NCBI RefSeq assembly: GCF_019024285.1
Contig: NZ_WMKZ01000001.1
Coordinates: 682,001 to 746,000 of the forward strand
Length of the DNA: 64,000 nt
Reading direction: 5' to 3'
Origin: Alkalihalobacterium elongatum
GTDB lineage: Bacteria; Bacillota; Bacilli; Bacillales; Bacillaceae_F
Below the pieces are notes generated by a model. That model saw nothing but the letters and a program-made list of their open reading frames with translations. It was not told the origin of the DNA and did not search any database. Of this stretch, positions 1-9,786 are shown piece after piece; the first letter of the stretch is position 1, and each line of letters starts with the position of its first letter. Position numbers and translations under genes: made by a program.

Positions 1-343
1 CACTTAATTTAAATAGTTGGCTAAATCCAGATCCACCCGAAATAAAAGAGACATTTCCAGGTCCCTTCTCGATAATGTCCCATATTGTTAATTCATTTTC
101 GATCATATCAACAATATTATATTTACTAGTCATTCCCATTAATATATCGACATTTGCCATGCCAATATCTAAATCAAATAAAAGTACCCGAAAGCCTGCA
201 CGGGATAACCCTAATGAAAAATTAATAGAAAAATTTGATTTGCCAACCCCACCTTTCCCACTAATAACCGAGATAACTTTCGTATCACACATGCCGTTTT
301 TATTATCCATTAGTCTCCGTAAACTCTCTGCTTGGTCATTCAT
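1..343 (-). CDS. flhG: FlhG (YlxH) MinD-like ATPase, 5' part only
   Basis: N-terminal 114 codons of the ParA/MinD-type ATPase that works with FlhF to set flagellar number and position at the membrane. The deviant Walker A motif GKGGVGKS appears about 30 residues in, followed by a MinD-like FDLDIGMANVDI segment, so the family call is safe. The ATG overlaps the end of flhF (ATGAATGA) and has an AGAGGT ribosome site. The gene runs off the left edge. In relatives it is followed by cheB, cheA, cheW, cheC, cheD and sigD, which should lie beyond this window. Confidence 0.93.
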   Translation of the reverse strand, partial: MNDQAESLRRLMDNKNGMCDTKVISVISGKGGVGKSNFSINFSLGLSRAGFRVLLFDLDIGMANVDILMGMTSKYNIVDMIENELTIWDIIEKGPGNVSFISGGSGFSQLFKLS

Positions 344-1499
344 TATTTTTTACCTCTAAAATAGAATAAATAATCTCTTTTGCACTACCTTCCATAATGT
401 CATCAGGCACATTTTGTCCATTGGTAATATAGGCAACACCAATTTTATTTTTTTCAACAAACGTGAGCATCGCACCGTAATAAGAAGTTTCGTCCATTTT
501 TGTGAAAATTACTTTATCCACTTTAATAAGCGAAAACTGTTTAAAAATCGCTTCCATATCACGGTATTTAGAAGTAAGAGACAAGACTAAAAACGTCTCT
601 CCTTGAAGTGTGAAATCAATAACTTTATTCAACTCTTCAACATACAAAGGATTACGAAAGTTCCGCCCTGCACTATCAACAAGAACGAGATCGTAATGCG
701 AAAATTGGTCCTTCGCTTTTTTAAAATCTTCAATTGAGTAAACGACCTCTATAGGTATATTTAAAATTTTTGCGTATGTTTTTAACTGTTCAACAGCTGC
801 AATCCGATATGTATCTGTCGTTATCAGTGCTACTTTCTTGTGTTTCTTTAATACACTATGGGCTGCGATTTTAGCAATTGTTGTTGTTTTTCCAACACCA
901 GTAGGACCAACAATATTCACAAACTGTTTTTTAAACGTAATTCCTCCCATAGGAACATCTTCAATTGAAGCAATTAAAAAGTCTAATAACCATTCATATA
1001 CTTCTTCTTTAGCCGGTACTTCCTCATCACGTTCATACCATTTCTTCATTAAATGCTTCATTGTTTTAATCCTAAGATGTTTATCAACTTCCTGATCTTC
1101 AAGGTGAGTACTTATTGAGTGAAATGGCTCTGGATACTCCTGTTCTTGTTCAATTTGTTTACTAGAAAAAGAAGACATTATCGTTTTCAGTTGTTCGATT
1201 TCCTTTAGCAACTTTTCCTGATTATTATCAGTAATCAAAGTTTTTTGGGTATGATGGACGCCAGATCGTGATAGGCGCCCCTCATTTATTACAGACTGTT
1301 TTTTTGGGGTAGGTCGTTTAATTGATGGAGTATGATCCACTGCTGCAATAACCTCAATATTTTTCTTTGTAAATAAACCTAAAAAACCACCAGTTACAAT
1401 TTCTCTTGAATTTAAAATAACGGCATCATGCCCAAGGTCTTCACGTATCTTTTTCATAGCATCGGGCATCGACCCTGCAATAAACTTCTTTACTTTCAA
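336..1499 (-). CDS. flhF: FlhF, SRP-type GTPase for flagellar placement
   Basis: 387 aa, the usual size for the third SRP-family GTPase alongside Ffh and FtsY, both also in this window. It recruits flagellar parts to the cell pole or grid positions. A basic N-terminus and variable linker precede the NG domain; the P-loop [10 protein letters not shown] is near residues 198-207 and DTYRIAAVEQLKTY follows. It starts with TTG inside the flhA stop (TTGA overlap) and overlaps flhG, implying translational coupling along flhA-flhF-flhG. Confidence 0.95.
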   Translation of the reverse strand: MKVKKFIAGSMPDAMKKIREDLGHDAVILNSREIVTGGFLGLFTKKNIEVIAAVDHTPSIKRPTPKKQSVINEGRLSRSGVHHTQKTLITDNNQEKLLKEIEQLKTIMSSFSSKQIEQEQEYPEPFHSISTHLEDQEVDKHLRIKTMKHLMKKWYERDEEVPAKEEVYEWLLDFLIASIEDVPMGGITFKKQFVNIVGPTGVGKTTTIAKIAAHSVLKKHKKVALITTDTYRIAAVEQLKTYAKILNIPIEVVYSIEDFKKAKDQFSHYDLVLVDSAGRNFRNPLYVEELNKVIDFTLQGETFLVLSLTSKYRDMEAIFKQFSLIKVDKVIFTKMDETSYYGAMLTFVEKNKIGVAYITNGQNVPDDIMEGSAKEIIYSILEVKNNE

Positions 1500-3538
1500 T
1501 CTACATTCACCACCCCAACACTTTGAATCTCAACATCTGGTTCTAACTCGTTATATGAAAGGACAGGAACGGTTGGCATATACCGTTCAAGCAATTGTCG
1601 AACGTACATTCTAACAGCTGGTGAGCATAAAATAATTGGCACTTGGCCCATTTGAGATAAATGTTCCACTTCTTGTGAAGCCACTTCTATAATTTGTTGT
1701 GATTGATTTGGGTCCATCGATAAGAAATTTCCATGTTCTGTTTGTTGCACAGCTTCAGCAATCCGCTTTTCTACTGTCCCACTTAGTGTAACAACATATA
1801 GTGGTTCCCCTGGTAATGCGTATTGCTTTGAGATTTGTCTTGATAACCCTTGGCGTACATATTCAGTTATTAAATCCATATCTTTTGACATAGGCCCATA
1901 ATCGGCTAGAACTTCAAAGATAGTCGGAAGATTTCGGATTGAAACATTTTCACGCAATAAATTCGCAAGAACTTTTTGGATTTCACCACCCGTCAACGGA
2001 TTAGGTGTGACATCTTCTACTAGAGCAGGATAGGACTCTTTCAAGTGGTCAACTAATTGTTTCGTTTCTTGTCTACCTATTAATTCATGCGCATGACGCT
2101 TAACAATTTCTGTTAAATGTGTAGACACCACAGATGGCGGATCTACAACCGTGTATCCTGATAACTCTGCTTGTTCTTTCATATCTTCCCCAATCCATAA
2201 TGCTGGTAATCCAAATGCAGGTTCGATCGTATCAATACCAATAATTGAATCATCTTCAATTCCAGGACTCATTGCCATGTAATGATCTAGTAACAAATCC
2301 CCTTTTGCTATTTCGTTTCCTTTGATTTTTATTACGTATTCATTAGGTTGCAGCTGGATATTATCCCTTATTCGAATAACAGGTACAATCATACCTAGCT
2401 CTAGAGCTAGTTGACGTCTAATCATCACGACACGGTCTAATAAGTCGCCTCCTTGATTAGCATCAGCTAAAGGAATAAGACCGTATCCAAACTCAAATTC
2501 AATTGGATCAATTTGTAACAGATTAACTACACTTTCTGGTGATTTCAAATCATCATTTGTACTTTCTGCTTCATCTGACGTAGCAGCTTCTTCTTCAAGT
2601 GTCTGTTTCTGTAACCTTGATAAGTGCCAACCACCATAAACAAGGATACCTGCAATTGGAAACGTTACATACGGTGTAATGGGCGTAACAACACCTAACA
2701 GGAAGATCGTTCCACCCGCTACATAAAGCATCATCGGATAAGCTAGTAATTGTTTTGTAATATCGTGTCCTAAATTCCCTTCCGAAGTAGCACGGGTTAC
2801 AACGATCCCTGTTGCCGTCGAAATAAGTAATGCTGGAATTTGGCTGACCAGCCCATCACCAACCGTAAGTAGAGTAAACGTGTTTGCTGCTTCACCGAGT
2901 CCCATTCCTAATTGAGACATACCAATTACTAACCCAAAGATCAAATTAATAATAACGATAACAATCCCTGCAATCGCATCACCTTTAACAAACTTACTAG
3001 CACCATCCATCGCTCCGTAGAAGTCAGCTTCTTGTTCTATTTTCTGCCGTCGTTCTTTTGCTTCAATGTCAGAAATCATGCCAGCATTTAGATCAGCATC
3101 AATACTCATTTGCTTACCTGGCATCGCGTCTAATGTAAAACGTGCTCCCACTTCAGATACACGCTCAGCTCCTTTTGTAATAACGAGAAACTGAATGATA
3201 ATTAATATAAGGAACACAACAAAACCGACGAGTGCGTTCCCACCGACAACGAAGGATCCGAATGTCTCAATAACATTCCCAGCTTCAGCATTTCCAAGGA
3301 TCGAACGTGTTGTTGAAACGTTTAGTCCAAGTCGAAATAATGTAACTAAGAGTAATAATGTCGGGAATATTGAAAATTGAAGTGGTTCCCTCGTATTCAT
3401 AGCTACTAAGATAATAACTAGAGCAAGAGAGATATTACATATAATGAGAACATCCAGCATTGCAGGCGGTAACGGAATGATTAACATAATTATGATTAAG
3501 ATAACGCCTAGTAACACAGATAAATCTTTAATTGACAA
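1496..3538 (-). CDS. flhA: FlhA, flagellar export gate protein
   Basis: 680 aa membrane protein of the type III export gate. The N-terminal ~310 residues hold about eight hydrophobic segments with the conserved FHIPEP-type cytoplasmic loop (AERVSEVGARFTLDAMPGKQ). The C-terminal half is the soluble ring-forming domain that docks chaperones and cargo. The start is TTG preceded by GAGGAGAG; no better ATG is present. It overlaps flhF by 4 nt and follows flhB by 34 nt. Confidence 0.97.
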   Translation of the reverse strand: MSIKDLSVLLGVILIIIMLIIPLPPAMLDVLIICNISLALVIILVAMNTREPLQFSIFPTLLLLVTLFRLGLNVSTTRSILGNAEAGNVIETFGSFVVGGNALVGFVVFLILIIIQFLVITKGAERVSEVGARFTLDAMPGKQMSIDADLNAGMISDIEAKERRQKIEQEADFYGAMDGASKFVKGDAIAGIVIVIINLIFGLVIGMSQLGMGLGEAANTFTLLTVGDGLVSQIPALLISTATGIVVTRATSEGNLGHDITKQLLAYPMMLYVAGGTIFLLGVVTPITPYVTFPIAGILVYGGWHLSRLQKQTLEEEAATSDEAESTNDDLKSPESVVNLLQIDPIEFEFGYGLIPLADANQGGDLLDRVVMIRRQLALELGMIVPVIRIRDNIQLQPNEYVIKIKGNEIAKGDLLLDHYMAMSPGIEDDSIIGIDTIEPAFGLPALWIGEDMKEQAELSGYTVVDPPSVVSTHLTEIVKRHAHELIGRQETKQLVDHLKESYPALVEDVTPNPLTGGEIQKVLANLLRENVSIRNLPTIFEVLADYGPMSKDMDLITEYVRQGLSRQISKQYALPGEPLYVVTLSGTVEKRIAEAVQQTEHGNFLSMDPNQSQQIIEVASQEVEHLSQMGQVPIILCSPAVRMYVRQLLERYMPTVPVLSYNELEPDVEIQSVGVVNVD

Positions 3539-3572
3539 TGGAAACTCTCTCCTCTTTTACCAACATTAGCTG

Positions 3573-4658
3573 CTAAACTTCTTTATTTTTCAAACGATAT
3601 ACATAAGCAAGGATTTCTGCGACAGCTTTAAACAAATCCTCTGGTACTATATCTCCAATATTCGTCTCTGCATACAAAGCTCTTGCTAAAGGTTTATTTT
3701 CAACGATAATGATATCGTGATTTTTCGCAATTGAACGGATCTTAAAGGCAACATAATCGACTCCTTTTGCTACAATAACAGGAGCATCCATCTTCTCTCC
3801 GTCGTATTTTAGTACAACGGCAAAATGAGTAGGATTCGTAATGACAACATCTGCTTTAGGAATTTCTTGCATCATCCTTGACATCGCCATTTCCATTTGT
3901 TTTTGTTTTCTTTTGGACTTTACTTTTGGATCGCCTTCCATATTTTTGTGTTCATCTTTAATATCTTTTTTAGACATTCTGATTTGTTTTTCATGATCGT
4001 ATTTTTGGTAAAGGTAATCAGGGATCGACAAAATGAGTAGTAATACCGCTACAACAACGCCCATGATTACTGTTAACTGTGCAATTTGATAAAACCCATC
4101 TGCTACAGGCTTTTGGGACAAGATCATAACAGAATCGAGCGTCAGCCATAAGATCGTAAAAACGACCATTCCTACAAATGAAATTTTTAATAATGACTTC
4201 AAGAGCTCAACAATCGCTCTTACAGAGAATATTCTTTTGAACCCTTTAATTGGATCTAATTTTGATAACTTAGGTTTAATCGCCTCTGGTGCAAATAGTG
4301 GACCAACTTGTAAGTAGCTACTAAAGACGCCAGCTATTAAAGCAATGAGCATAATCGGTAATAACACAGTTGCTGACGTGAATGTAATTTCATTTAGAAC
4401 CATTTTTAGGCTCATTTCGGTTAAATCCATTAGCATGTAATTTTGGAATGTATGCTTTAGCATGGCTAATAAATGATCACCAACGATATGACCAATGAAC
4501 CAAAGTGATAAAAAAACTAGTAACAGAATAATAGCCGTATTTACATCCGTACTCTTTGCAACTTGACCTTTTTTTCGGGTGTCTTGCCGCTTTTTCGGTG
4601 TCGCTTTTTCCGTCTTTTCTTCTGCGAAAAACTGTAAATCTAATTGGATATAAGGCAC
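3573..4658 (-). CDS. flhB: FlhB, export specificity switch protein
   Basis: 361 aa. Four hydrophobic segments (about 42-60, 92-115, 158-178, 192-212) are followed by a cytoplasmic domain. The autocleavage motif NPTH is intact at residues 275-278; cleavage between N and P lets FliK switch export from rod/hook to filament substrates. The start is GTG, eight bases after GGAGGTG, and the LDLQFFAEEKTEKATPKKR N-terminus is family-typical. A standalone copy of its post-cleavage tail (ylqH) lies at 33.0 kb. Confidence 0.97.
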   Translation of the reverse strand: MPYIQLDLQFFAEEKTEKATPKKRQDTRKKGQVAKSTDVNTAIILLLVFLSLWFIGHIVGDHLLAMLKHTFQNYMLMDLTEMSLKMVLNEITFTSATVLLPIMLIALIAGVFSSYLQVGPLFAPEAIKPKLSKLDPIKGFKRIFSVRAIVELLKSLLKISFVGMVVFTILWLTLDSVMILSQKPVADGFYQIAQLTVIMGVVVAVLLLILSIPDYLYQKYDHEKQIRMSKKDIKDEHKNMEGDPKVKSKRKQKQMEMAMSRMMQEIPKADVVITNPTHFAVVLKYDGEKMDAPVIVAKGVDYVAFKIRSIAKNHDIIIVENKPLARALYAETNIGDIVPEDLFKAVAEILAYVYRLKNKEV

Positions 4659-4661
4659 CTA

Positions 4662-5438
4662 CTAGACACCTCCAAGTAATTGCATGAGCGTTCTCATCGT
4701 TAAGACAATTGTTTCGAACAGCTGTTGGACAATTAAATAAAATACACTTAGGAAAATCATTAATAATGGCAAACCTACTAAAATCTTTAATGGCATCCCA
4801 ACAACAAACACATTCATTTGTGGAACAGAACGTGAGATCATCCCTAAGGCTACATCGACTAAAAACAATGAACCTACAATAGGAAATGCCATTTGAAAAG
4901 CGATAATGAACATCTTATTGAAGGTTATAAAAATAAATTCAATGACGTTTTCGTTACCAAGCGGTAAAAATACTTGGTCTAAAGGAATAAATTGATAGCT
5001 ATAAAAAACACCATCTATTAATAAGTGATGTGCATCTGTAACTAGTAGTAAAAGTAGCGCAAATGTATATAAGTACCCTCCAATTAAAGGTGATTGTGCC
5101 CCTGTTGCTGGATCTACGACATTAGCAATCATAAACCCCATCATATTATCTATGAATGCTCCAGCTACTTGAATAGCATAGATTAAGATCATGGCAATAA
5201 GACCTATAAGTAAACCTACTAGTACCTCTTTTAAAATTAACAAAAAGTAGATTTCATCAATTGGAATTTCCTGGATGCCAATTGTAAAAAACATAATCCA
5301 AGCTAAATATACAGATAATCCAACTTTAACCGTATTAGGAATCGTTCGATGAGAAAAAATAGGTAACACTGTAAAGAAAGCTAGCACTCTAATAAAAACT
5401 AATAAGAACGCTGGTAAAAAGTTAATCCAGTCTATCAT
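4662..5438 (-). CDS. fliR: FliR, export gate membrane protein
   Basis: 258 aa, almost entirely hydrophobic with about six membrane segments; FliR/SpaR/YscT family. With FliP and FliQ it forms the helical FliPQR export channel. Its ATG overlaps the fliQ stop (TAATG), so translation is probably coupled, and flhB follows after 3 nt. The conserved MMGFMIANVVDPATG segment lies near residues 98-112. Confidence 0.96.
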   Translation of the reverse strand: MIDWINFLPAFLLVFIRVLAFFTVLPIFSHRTIPNTVKVGLSVYLAWIMFFTIGIQEIPIDEIYFLLILKEVLVGLLIGLIAMILIYAIQVAGAFIDNMMGFMIANVVDPATGAQSPLIGGYLYTFALLLLLVTDAHHLLIDGVFYSYQFIPLDQVFLPLGNENVIEFIFITFNKMFIIAFQMAFPIVGSLFLVDVALGMISRSVPQMNVFVVGMPLKILVGLPLLMIFLSVFYLIVQQLFETIVLTMRTLMQLLGGV

Positions 5439-5716
5439 TACCCAACAACCCGATGTAAATTATTGAAGATGTGATACGTAAAGCCAAGTAATTGAGATAA
5501 CATCCATGGTCCAAAGAATACTAAAGCAACGAACACACCGACAATTTTAGGAATAAAAGCTAATGTTTGTTCTTGTATTTGAGTTGTCGCCTGAAAAATA
5601 CTAACGAGCAACCCTAGAGATAATGCAATTAATAGCAGTGGACCTGCTACCATCAAGACCGTCCAAACTCCATTTTCAGCTAATGTAATAACTTGTTCAG
5701 CATTCAATTCATTCAC
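5438..5716 (-). CDS. fliQ: FliQ, export gate membrane protein
   Basis: 92 aa with two membrane helices (about 18-38 and 52-72). The segment LLVSIFQATTQIQEQTLAF is the FliQ/SpaQ hallmark. It forms part of the FliPQR channel. It lies between fliP and fliR in the universal order and overlaps fliR by one base. Confidence 0.96.
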   Translation of the reverse strand: MNELNAEQVITLAENGVWTVLMVAGPLLLIALSLGLLVSIFQATTQIQEQTLAFIPKIVGVFVALVFFGPWMLSQLLGFTYHIFNNLHRVVG

Positions 5717-5733
5717 CTTCTTTTTAGTTGGAG

Positions 5734-6390
5734 TTAACTATAGCTTAGTAACAATGATTGAACGACTAAATGCCAGCCATCAACCATAACAAATAACAAT
5801 ATTTTAAATGGTAAGGCAATCATGACTGGAGGCAACATCATCATACCCATTGCCATTAAAACACTAGCAACTATCATGTCTATGACAAGGAACGGAACAA
5901 AAATAAAGAACCCTATTTGAAATGCTGTTTTTATTTCACTAATCGCAAAAGCTGGCACTAATGCAGTTAATGGAATATCATCAAGTGTTTGTGGTCTGTC
6001 CATACCCGCATATCCCATAAAAAGTGCAAGGTCCTTTTCTCTTGTATGCTTCGCCATAAATTCTTTCATTGGTACTACAGCACGATCAAAGGCTTCTTCT
6101 TGATCTATTTCACCAGCTAATAATGGTGATAATGCTTGTTCATTTACTTCAGCAAAGACAGGTGCCATTATAAAGAAAGTAATAAAAAGTGCTAAGGCAA
6201 TTAAAACTTGATTTGGTGGCATCTGCTGTGTAGCTAACCCTGTTCTCACGAAGGATAGGACAATAACAATTCTAGTAAAACAAGTCATTAAAATTAGAAT
6301 ACTAGGTGCTAAAGATAAAACTGTTAATAAAATCAAAATTTGTAAAGTAGTGGATAAATCATCATTAAATGTTGGTAAAAATTCTGTCAT
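5734..6390 (-). CDS. fliP: FliP, export gate channel protein
   Basis: 218 aa, close to the B. subtilis length. Membrane segments lie near 18-40, 62-82, 157-178 and 187-207, and the family motifs CFTRIVIVLSFVRTGLATQ and LPFKILLFVMVDGWHLV are present. FliP forms the core of the export pore. The ATG overlaps the fliO stop by 4 nt (ATGA). Confidence 0.96.
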   Translation of the reverse strand: MTEFLPTFNDDLSTTLQILILLTVLSLAPSILILMTCFTRIVIVLSFVRTGLATQQMPPNQVLIALALFITFFIMAPVFAEVNEQALSPLLAGEIDQEEAFDRAVVPMKEFMAKHTREKDLALFMGYAGMDRPQTLDDIPLTALVPAFAISEIKTAFQIGFFIFVPFLVIDMIVASVLMAMGMMMLPPVMIALPFKILLFVMVDGWHLVVQSLLLSYS

Positions 6391-7091
6391 TTATTATGCT
6401 CCTTCATCGCCTCGTGGATTTGTTGTTGCGACTTAGAAACATCTTTTAACTGTTTATCTAATAGCTCACTAAAATCGAGCGTTTTTTTCGTATCATCAGT
6501 TGTCTTCTTAGTTACTAGCTGGTTGATCCACGTAGAAGCTTTAGTTAATGGTTGTTCAAGCCGATCGAATTCCGTCTCATGCTGCTCCATTATTTTGGCG
6601 ATCTCACCTTTATCGTCTATTTCTTTGATAAGTTGTATCGTTTCACCCACACCGACAACTAGAATACGATCCCCTAGCTTAATCATCTGTAGAGAGCGAT
6701 TGGCTCCTAGTGGTACCCCACCGATACTTTGAAGGGTTTGATGATCTCTAAATGAACGTGTTCGTTTACCAACAAAGCGAAGCATTATATAAATTAATGC
6801 AATCACGACAGCTAGTGCTGCTATCATTTGCATAAATAACATAAAAAAGCTTGTCCCATTATCAAATGGAGTTTCAGTAGTATCCAGAAATGGTTCATTT
6901 ACTCCTGGAGCCAGCTCCGTTTCAGCAGGTTCTATTTGACTATCGTCAGTTCCAGTTATCTTTTCTTGTTTGACAGGTAAAGAGTCAAAAACTGAGCCAG
7001 TTCCACTTTCTTCTGCTAGAACTGACTCGTTAAAGCTCATGGGAAAAAGGAAGAACAAGCCTAAAACAACCCAAAAGTATTTTCGGTACAA
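6387..7091 (-). CDS. fliO: FliO (FliZ), export gate assembly factor
   Basis: 234 aa. It has a Sec-type signal peptide (hydrophobic stretch about 5-22, AxA-like end near residue 26), a short acidic extracytoplasmic region, one transmembrane helix near 82-107, and a cytoplasmic FliO domain containing SIGGVPLGANRSLQMIKLGDRIL. FliO helps FliP assemble. The start is TTG, seven bases after AAGGATGA. It overlaps fliP by 4 nt. Confidence 0.9.
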   Translation of the reverse strand: MYRKYFWVVLGLFFLFPMSFNESVLAEESGTGSVFDSLPVKQEKITGTDDSQIEPAETELAPGVNEPFLDTTETPFDNGTSFFMLFMQMIAALAVVIALIYIMLRFVGKRTRSFRDHQTLQSIGGVPLGANRSLQMIKLGDRILVVGVGETIQLIKEIDDKGEIAKIMEQHETEFDRLEQPLTKASTWINQLVTKKTTDDTKKTLDFSELLDKQLKDVSKSQQQIHEAMKEHNK

Positions 7092-7108
7092 GAGGCTATC
7101 ATCCTTTC

Positions 7109-7471
7109 TTAACCTAATGTCTTTTTAATTGCCTCTAACACACGATCTGCTTGAAACGGTTTTACGATAAAGTCCTTTGCACCTGCTTGAATAGCGTCAA
7201 TTACCATCGCTTGTTGTCCCATAGCAGAACACATAATTACTTTTGCGTTCGAGTCAATTTGTTTGATTTCTTTTAAAGAAGTTATTCCATCCATTTCTGG
7301 CATTGTAATATCCATCGTAACTAAATCAGGTGATAATTCTTTATACTTTTCAACAGCTTGAGCTCCATCAGAAGCTTCTCCAACTACGTCAAAACCATTT
7401 TTTGTTAAAATATCTTTAATCATCATTCTCATAAAAGCTGCATCATCCACAATTAATATTTTTCCTGACAT
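7109..7471 (-). CDS. cheY: CheY, chemotaxis response regulator
   Basis: 120 aa single receiver domain. The acidic pocket is D9/D10, the phosphoacceptor D54 sits in TMDITMPEMDG, S82 is the switch hydroxyl and K104 the conserved lysine in FIVKPF. In Bacillus CheY-P binds FliM and FliY to promote counter-clockwise rotation and is dephosphorylated by FliY/CheC. The position between fliY and fliO matches B. subtilis. The AAAGGATGA ribosome site supports the start. Confidence 0.97.
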   Translation of the reverse strand: MSGKILIVDDAAFMRMMIKDILTKNGFDVVGEASDGAQAVEKYKELSPDLVTMDITMPEMDGITSLKEIKQIDSNAKVIMCSAMGQQAMVIDAIQAGAKDFIVKPFQADRVLEAIKKTLG

Positions 7472-7520
7472 ATTAGTTCATCCTTTCTATTCATGTACAT
7501 CGTAGGAGTGGTTATAAGAA

Positions 7521-8777
7521 TTAACGGAGATTTTTTATCCGTTCTTGTTGACTTACAATATCAGTTACGCGAACACCAAAGTTCTCATCGATAACAACGA
7601 CTTCACCTTTAGCAATTAATTTCTGATTAACTAATATATCTACAGGTTCACCTGCTAATTTATCTAGTTCTATAATTGACCCTTGACTAAGTTCTAATAT
7701 TTCTTTAATTGACCTTTTTGTTCGTCCGAGCTCTACAGTAACCTGTAAAGGAATGTCCAACAACATATTTAGGTTGTTTGATTCGTTCTGCGTTAATCCT
7801 GGAGGTTCGAAGCTAGAAAATGCCGCAGGTTGAACGTTAACATGACGATGCTGGAATTGGTTTCCTAGGTGCTGCTGTCCTCGCTGTTCATATTGTGGTT
7901 GCTCAAATTGAGGAACAGCCTCTTGATACATCTGTTGCTGACTAGGTTGCTGTATTCGGTTCATAGACTGGCCTACCTGGTCTGTGTGTGGTATAACGGT
8001 CTGATCCGCATGAGAGGTATGCGAAGGTTGTTCTACTATTTTAGATGGTGTTTCCTCAATAGGTAATTTCGGATTCATTAATTCCTCAACTAGTTGTTTC
8101 GCAAAAGAAACTGTTACTAACTGCATAATAGAAGAGTCAATTAAATCGCCAATTTTTAACCTAAACGAAATCTTCCCCAAAATATCCTCTCTTGGAATAA
8201 TATCCATACCCTCTTCTCTAGGAATATCCAATAAATCAATACTAGGCGGAGAAATATCGACTCTCTTGTTAAAGATCGTTGACATCGAAGTTGATGCAGA
8301 ACCCATCATTTGATTCATCGCTTCCTGGACTGCACTAATTTGCATATCTCCTAACTCATCAGTTAGATTCATACCATCTCCACCTAGCATCAAGTCCGCT
8401 ATAATGGCAGCATCGGTTGTTTTTATAACGAGTAAGTTCATCCCTTCAAAACCTTCAGTATATCGAACAGATACCGCTACGTGAGGGTGAGGAAAAGCTT
8501 CTTCTAATTGGTCTCTATTAATTATTGACACTTGAGGTGTTGTAATCTCAACCTTTTGATTAAGTAATGTGGATAATGCTGTAGCAGCACTTCCAAATGA
8601 AATATTACCAATTTCCCCCAATGCATCCCGCTCAACAGGAGATAAATAATCTTCAACTTTTAATGTATCTAAATCATTTCCTTCCTCACTTGAGGTTAAG
8701 TCATCATCACCGATTCCAACTCCCTTTAAGAGTTCATTAATCTCTTCTTGGGAAAGCATATCGTCATTCATCTTCAT
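7521..8777 (-). CDS. fliY: FliY, switch protein and CheY-P phosphatase
   Basis: 418 aa. An N-terminal LSQEEINELLKG peptide resembles the CheY-P-binding end of FliM. A CheC-type phosphatase domain carries paired ExxN motifs (E55/N58 and a second near residue 155). A glutamine-rich, low-complexity linker runs about 240-325, and a C-terminal SpoA/FliN surface-presentation domain ends the protein. It therefore replaces FliN in the C-ring and removes phosphate from CheY-P. It overlaps fliM by 14 nt and has a GGAGGGGG ribosome site. Confidence 0.95.
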   Translation of the reverse strand: MKMNDDMLSQEEINELLKGVGIGDDDLTSSEEGNDLDTLKVEDYLSPVERDALGEIGNISFGSAATALSTLLNQKVEITTPQVSIINRDQLEEAFPHPHVAVSVRYTEGFEGMNLLVIKTTDAAIIADLMLGGDGMNLTDELGDMQISAVQEAMNQMMGSASTSMSTIFNKRVDISPPSIDLLDIPREEGMDIIPREDILGKISFRLKIGDLIDSSIMQLVTVSFAKQLVEELMNPKLPIEETPSKIVEQPSHTSHADQTVIPHTDQVGQSMNRIQQPSQQQMYQEAVPQFEQPQYEQRGQQHLGNQFQHRHVNVQPAAFSSFEPPGLTQNESNNLNMLLDIPLQVTVELGRTKRSIKEILELSQGSIIELDKLAGEPVDILVNQKLIAKGEVVVIDENFGVRVTDIVSQQERIKNLR

Positions 8778-9765
8778 GTGCCCCCTCCATAACCTCTGTT
8801 ATTTGAATTGCTAATTTTTCTTTCGACTTTCCTGGTTGAGCTTTATATTTTCGTTCTCCACCAACAGTCACTAACAGAGACTCATTTATATTTTGATCCA
8901 ACTCAATTACATCACCTATGTGGAGCTGTAAAAATTCTTGAATTGTTATTTCTGAACGTCCAAGTTCTGCTTGAATAAGAAGGGGTGCCTTACGAACAGT
9001 AGCCTCTAATAATTCAACTTCACCTGGTTGTCTTTGCTTTTTCTTTGTTTGCATCCAATAATGAACAGACAACTTTGGAAGAATTTCCTCTAACGTAACA
9101 TGTGGTAAACATAAATTAATCATTCCTGATGTCTCGCCAATAGTAGTTGAAAGTGAAATAACAACGACCGTTTCATTTGGGGAAACCATTTGTAGAAACT
9201 GTGGATTAACCTCTAAGTCTTCCATTACTGGATCTAATTCAATAATAGACCCCCATGCTTCTGTAAAGCTATCCAACGTTCGCTGAAATAGTTGGGACAT
9301 AATCCGAGTTTCAATTTCTGTTAAGTTATCAATTTTATTGACTGCAACCCCTTTACCACCTAGTAAACGATCTAACATTGTATAAGCAATATTAGGATTT
9401 ACCTCCATTAAAAACCGACCATCTAAAGGGTATGGATCAAACACGTTTAATATTGTCATCTTTGGAATTGATCGAATAAATTCCTCATATGGTAACTGGT
9501 CTACTGATGCTACTGAAATTTGAACAAAAGTTCTAAGTTGGGCAGAAAAGAAAGTAGTTAATAGTCTCGCAAAATTCTCATGAATTCTCGATAAACTTCT
9601 AATTTGATCTTTAGAGAAGCGCAAAGCTCTTTTAAAATCATAAACCTTTATCTTTTTTTCCGACTCCTCTTTTTTCAGTTCATCAGCATCCATTTCCCCC
9701 GTTGATAACGCAGATAGTAGCGCATCAATTTCACCTTGTGACAAAATGTCAGCCAAGTGACTCAC
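8764..9765 (-). CDS. fliM: FliM, flagellar motor switch protein
   Basis: 333 aa, normal length. The N-terminal LSQGEIDALL motif (residues 8-17) binds CheY-P, a central CheC-like domain contacts FliG, and a SpoA domain (about 255-325) builds the C-ring with FliY. It follows fliL by 21 nt and overlaps fliY. Confidence 0.97.
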   Translation of the reverse strand: MSHLADILSQGEIDALLSALSTGEMDADELKKEESEKKIKVYDFKRALRFSKDQIRSLSRIHENFARLLTTFFSAQLRTFVQISVASVDQLPYEEFIRSIPKMTILNVFDPYPLDGRFLMEVNPNIAYTMLDRLLGGKGVAVNKIDNLTEIETRIMSQLFQRTLDSFTEAWGSIIELDPVMEDLEVNPQFLQMVSPNETVVVISLSTTIGETSGMINLCLPHVTLEEILPKLSVHYWMQTKKKQRQPGEVELLEATVRKAPLLIQAELGRSEITIQEFLQLHIGDVIELDQNINESLLVTVGGERKYKAQPGKSKEKLAIQITEVMEGAHEDE

Positions 9766-9786
9766 CTCTCAAACAATTACAGACGT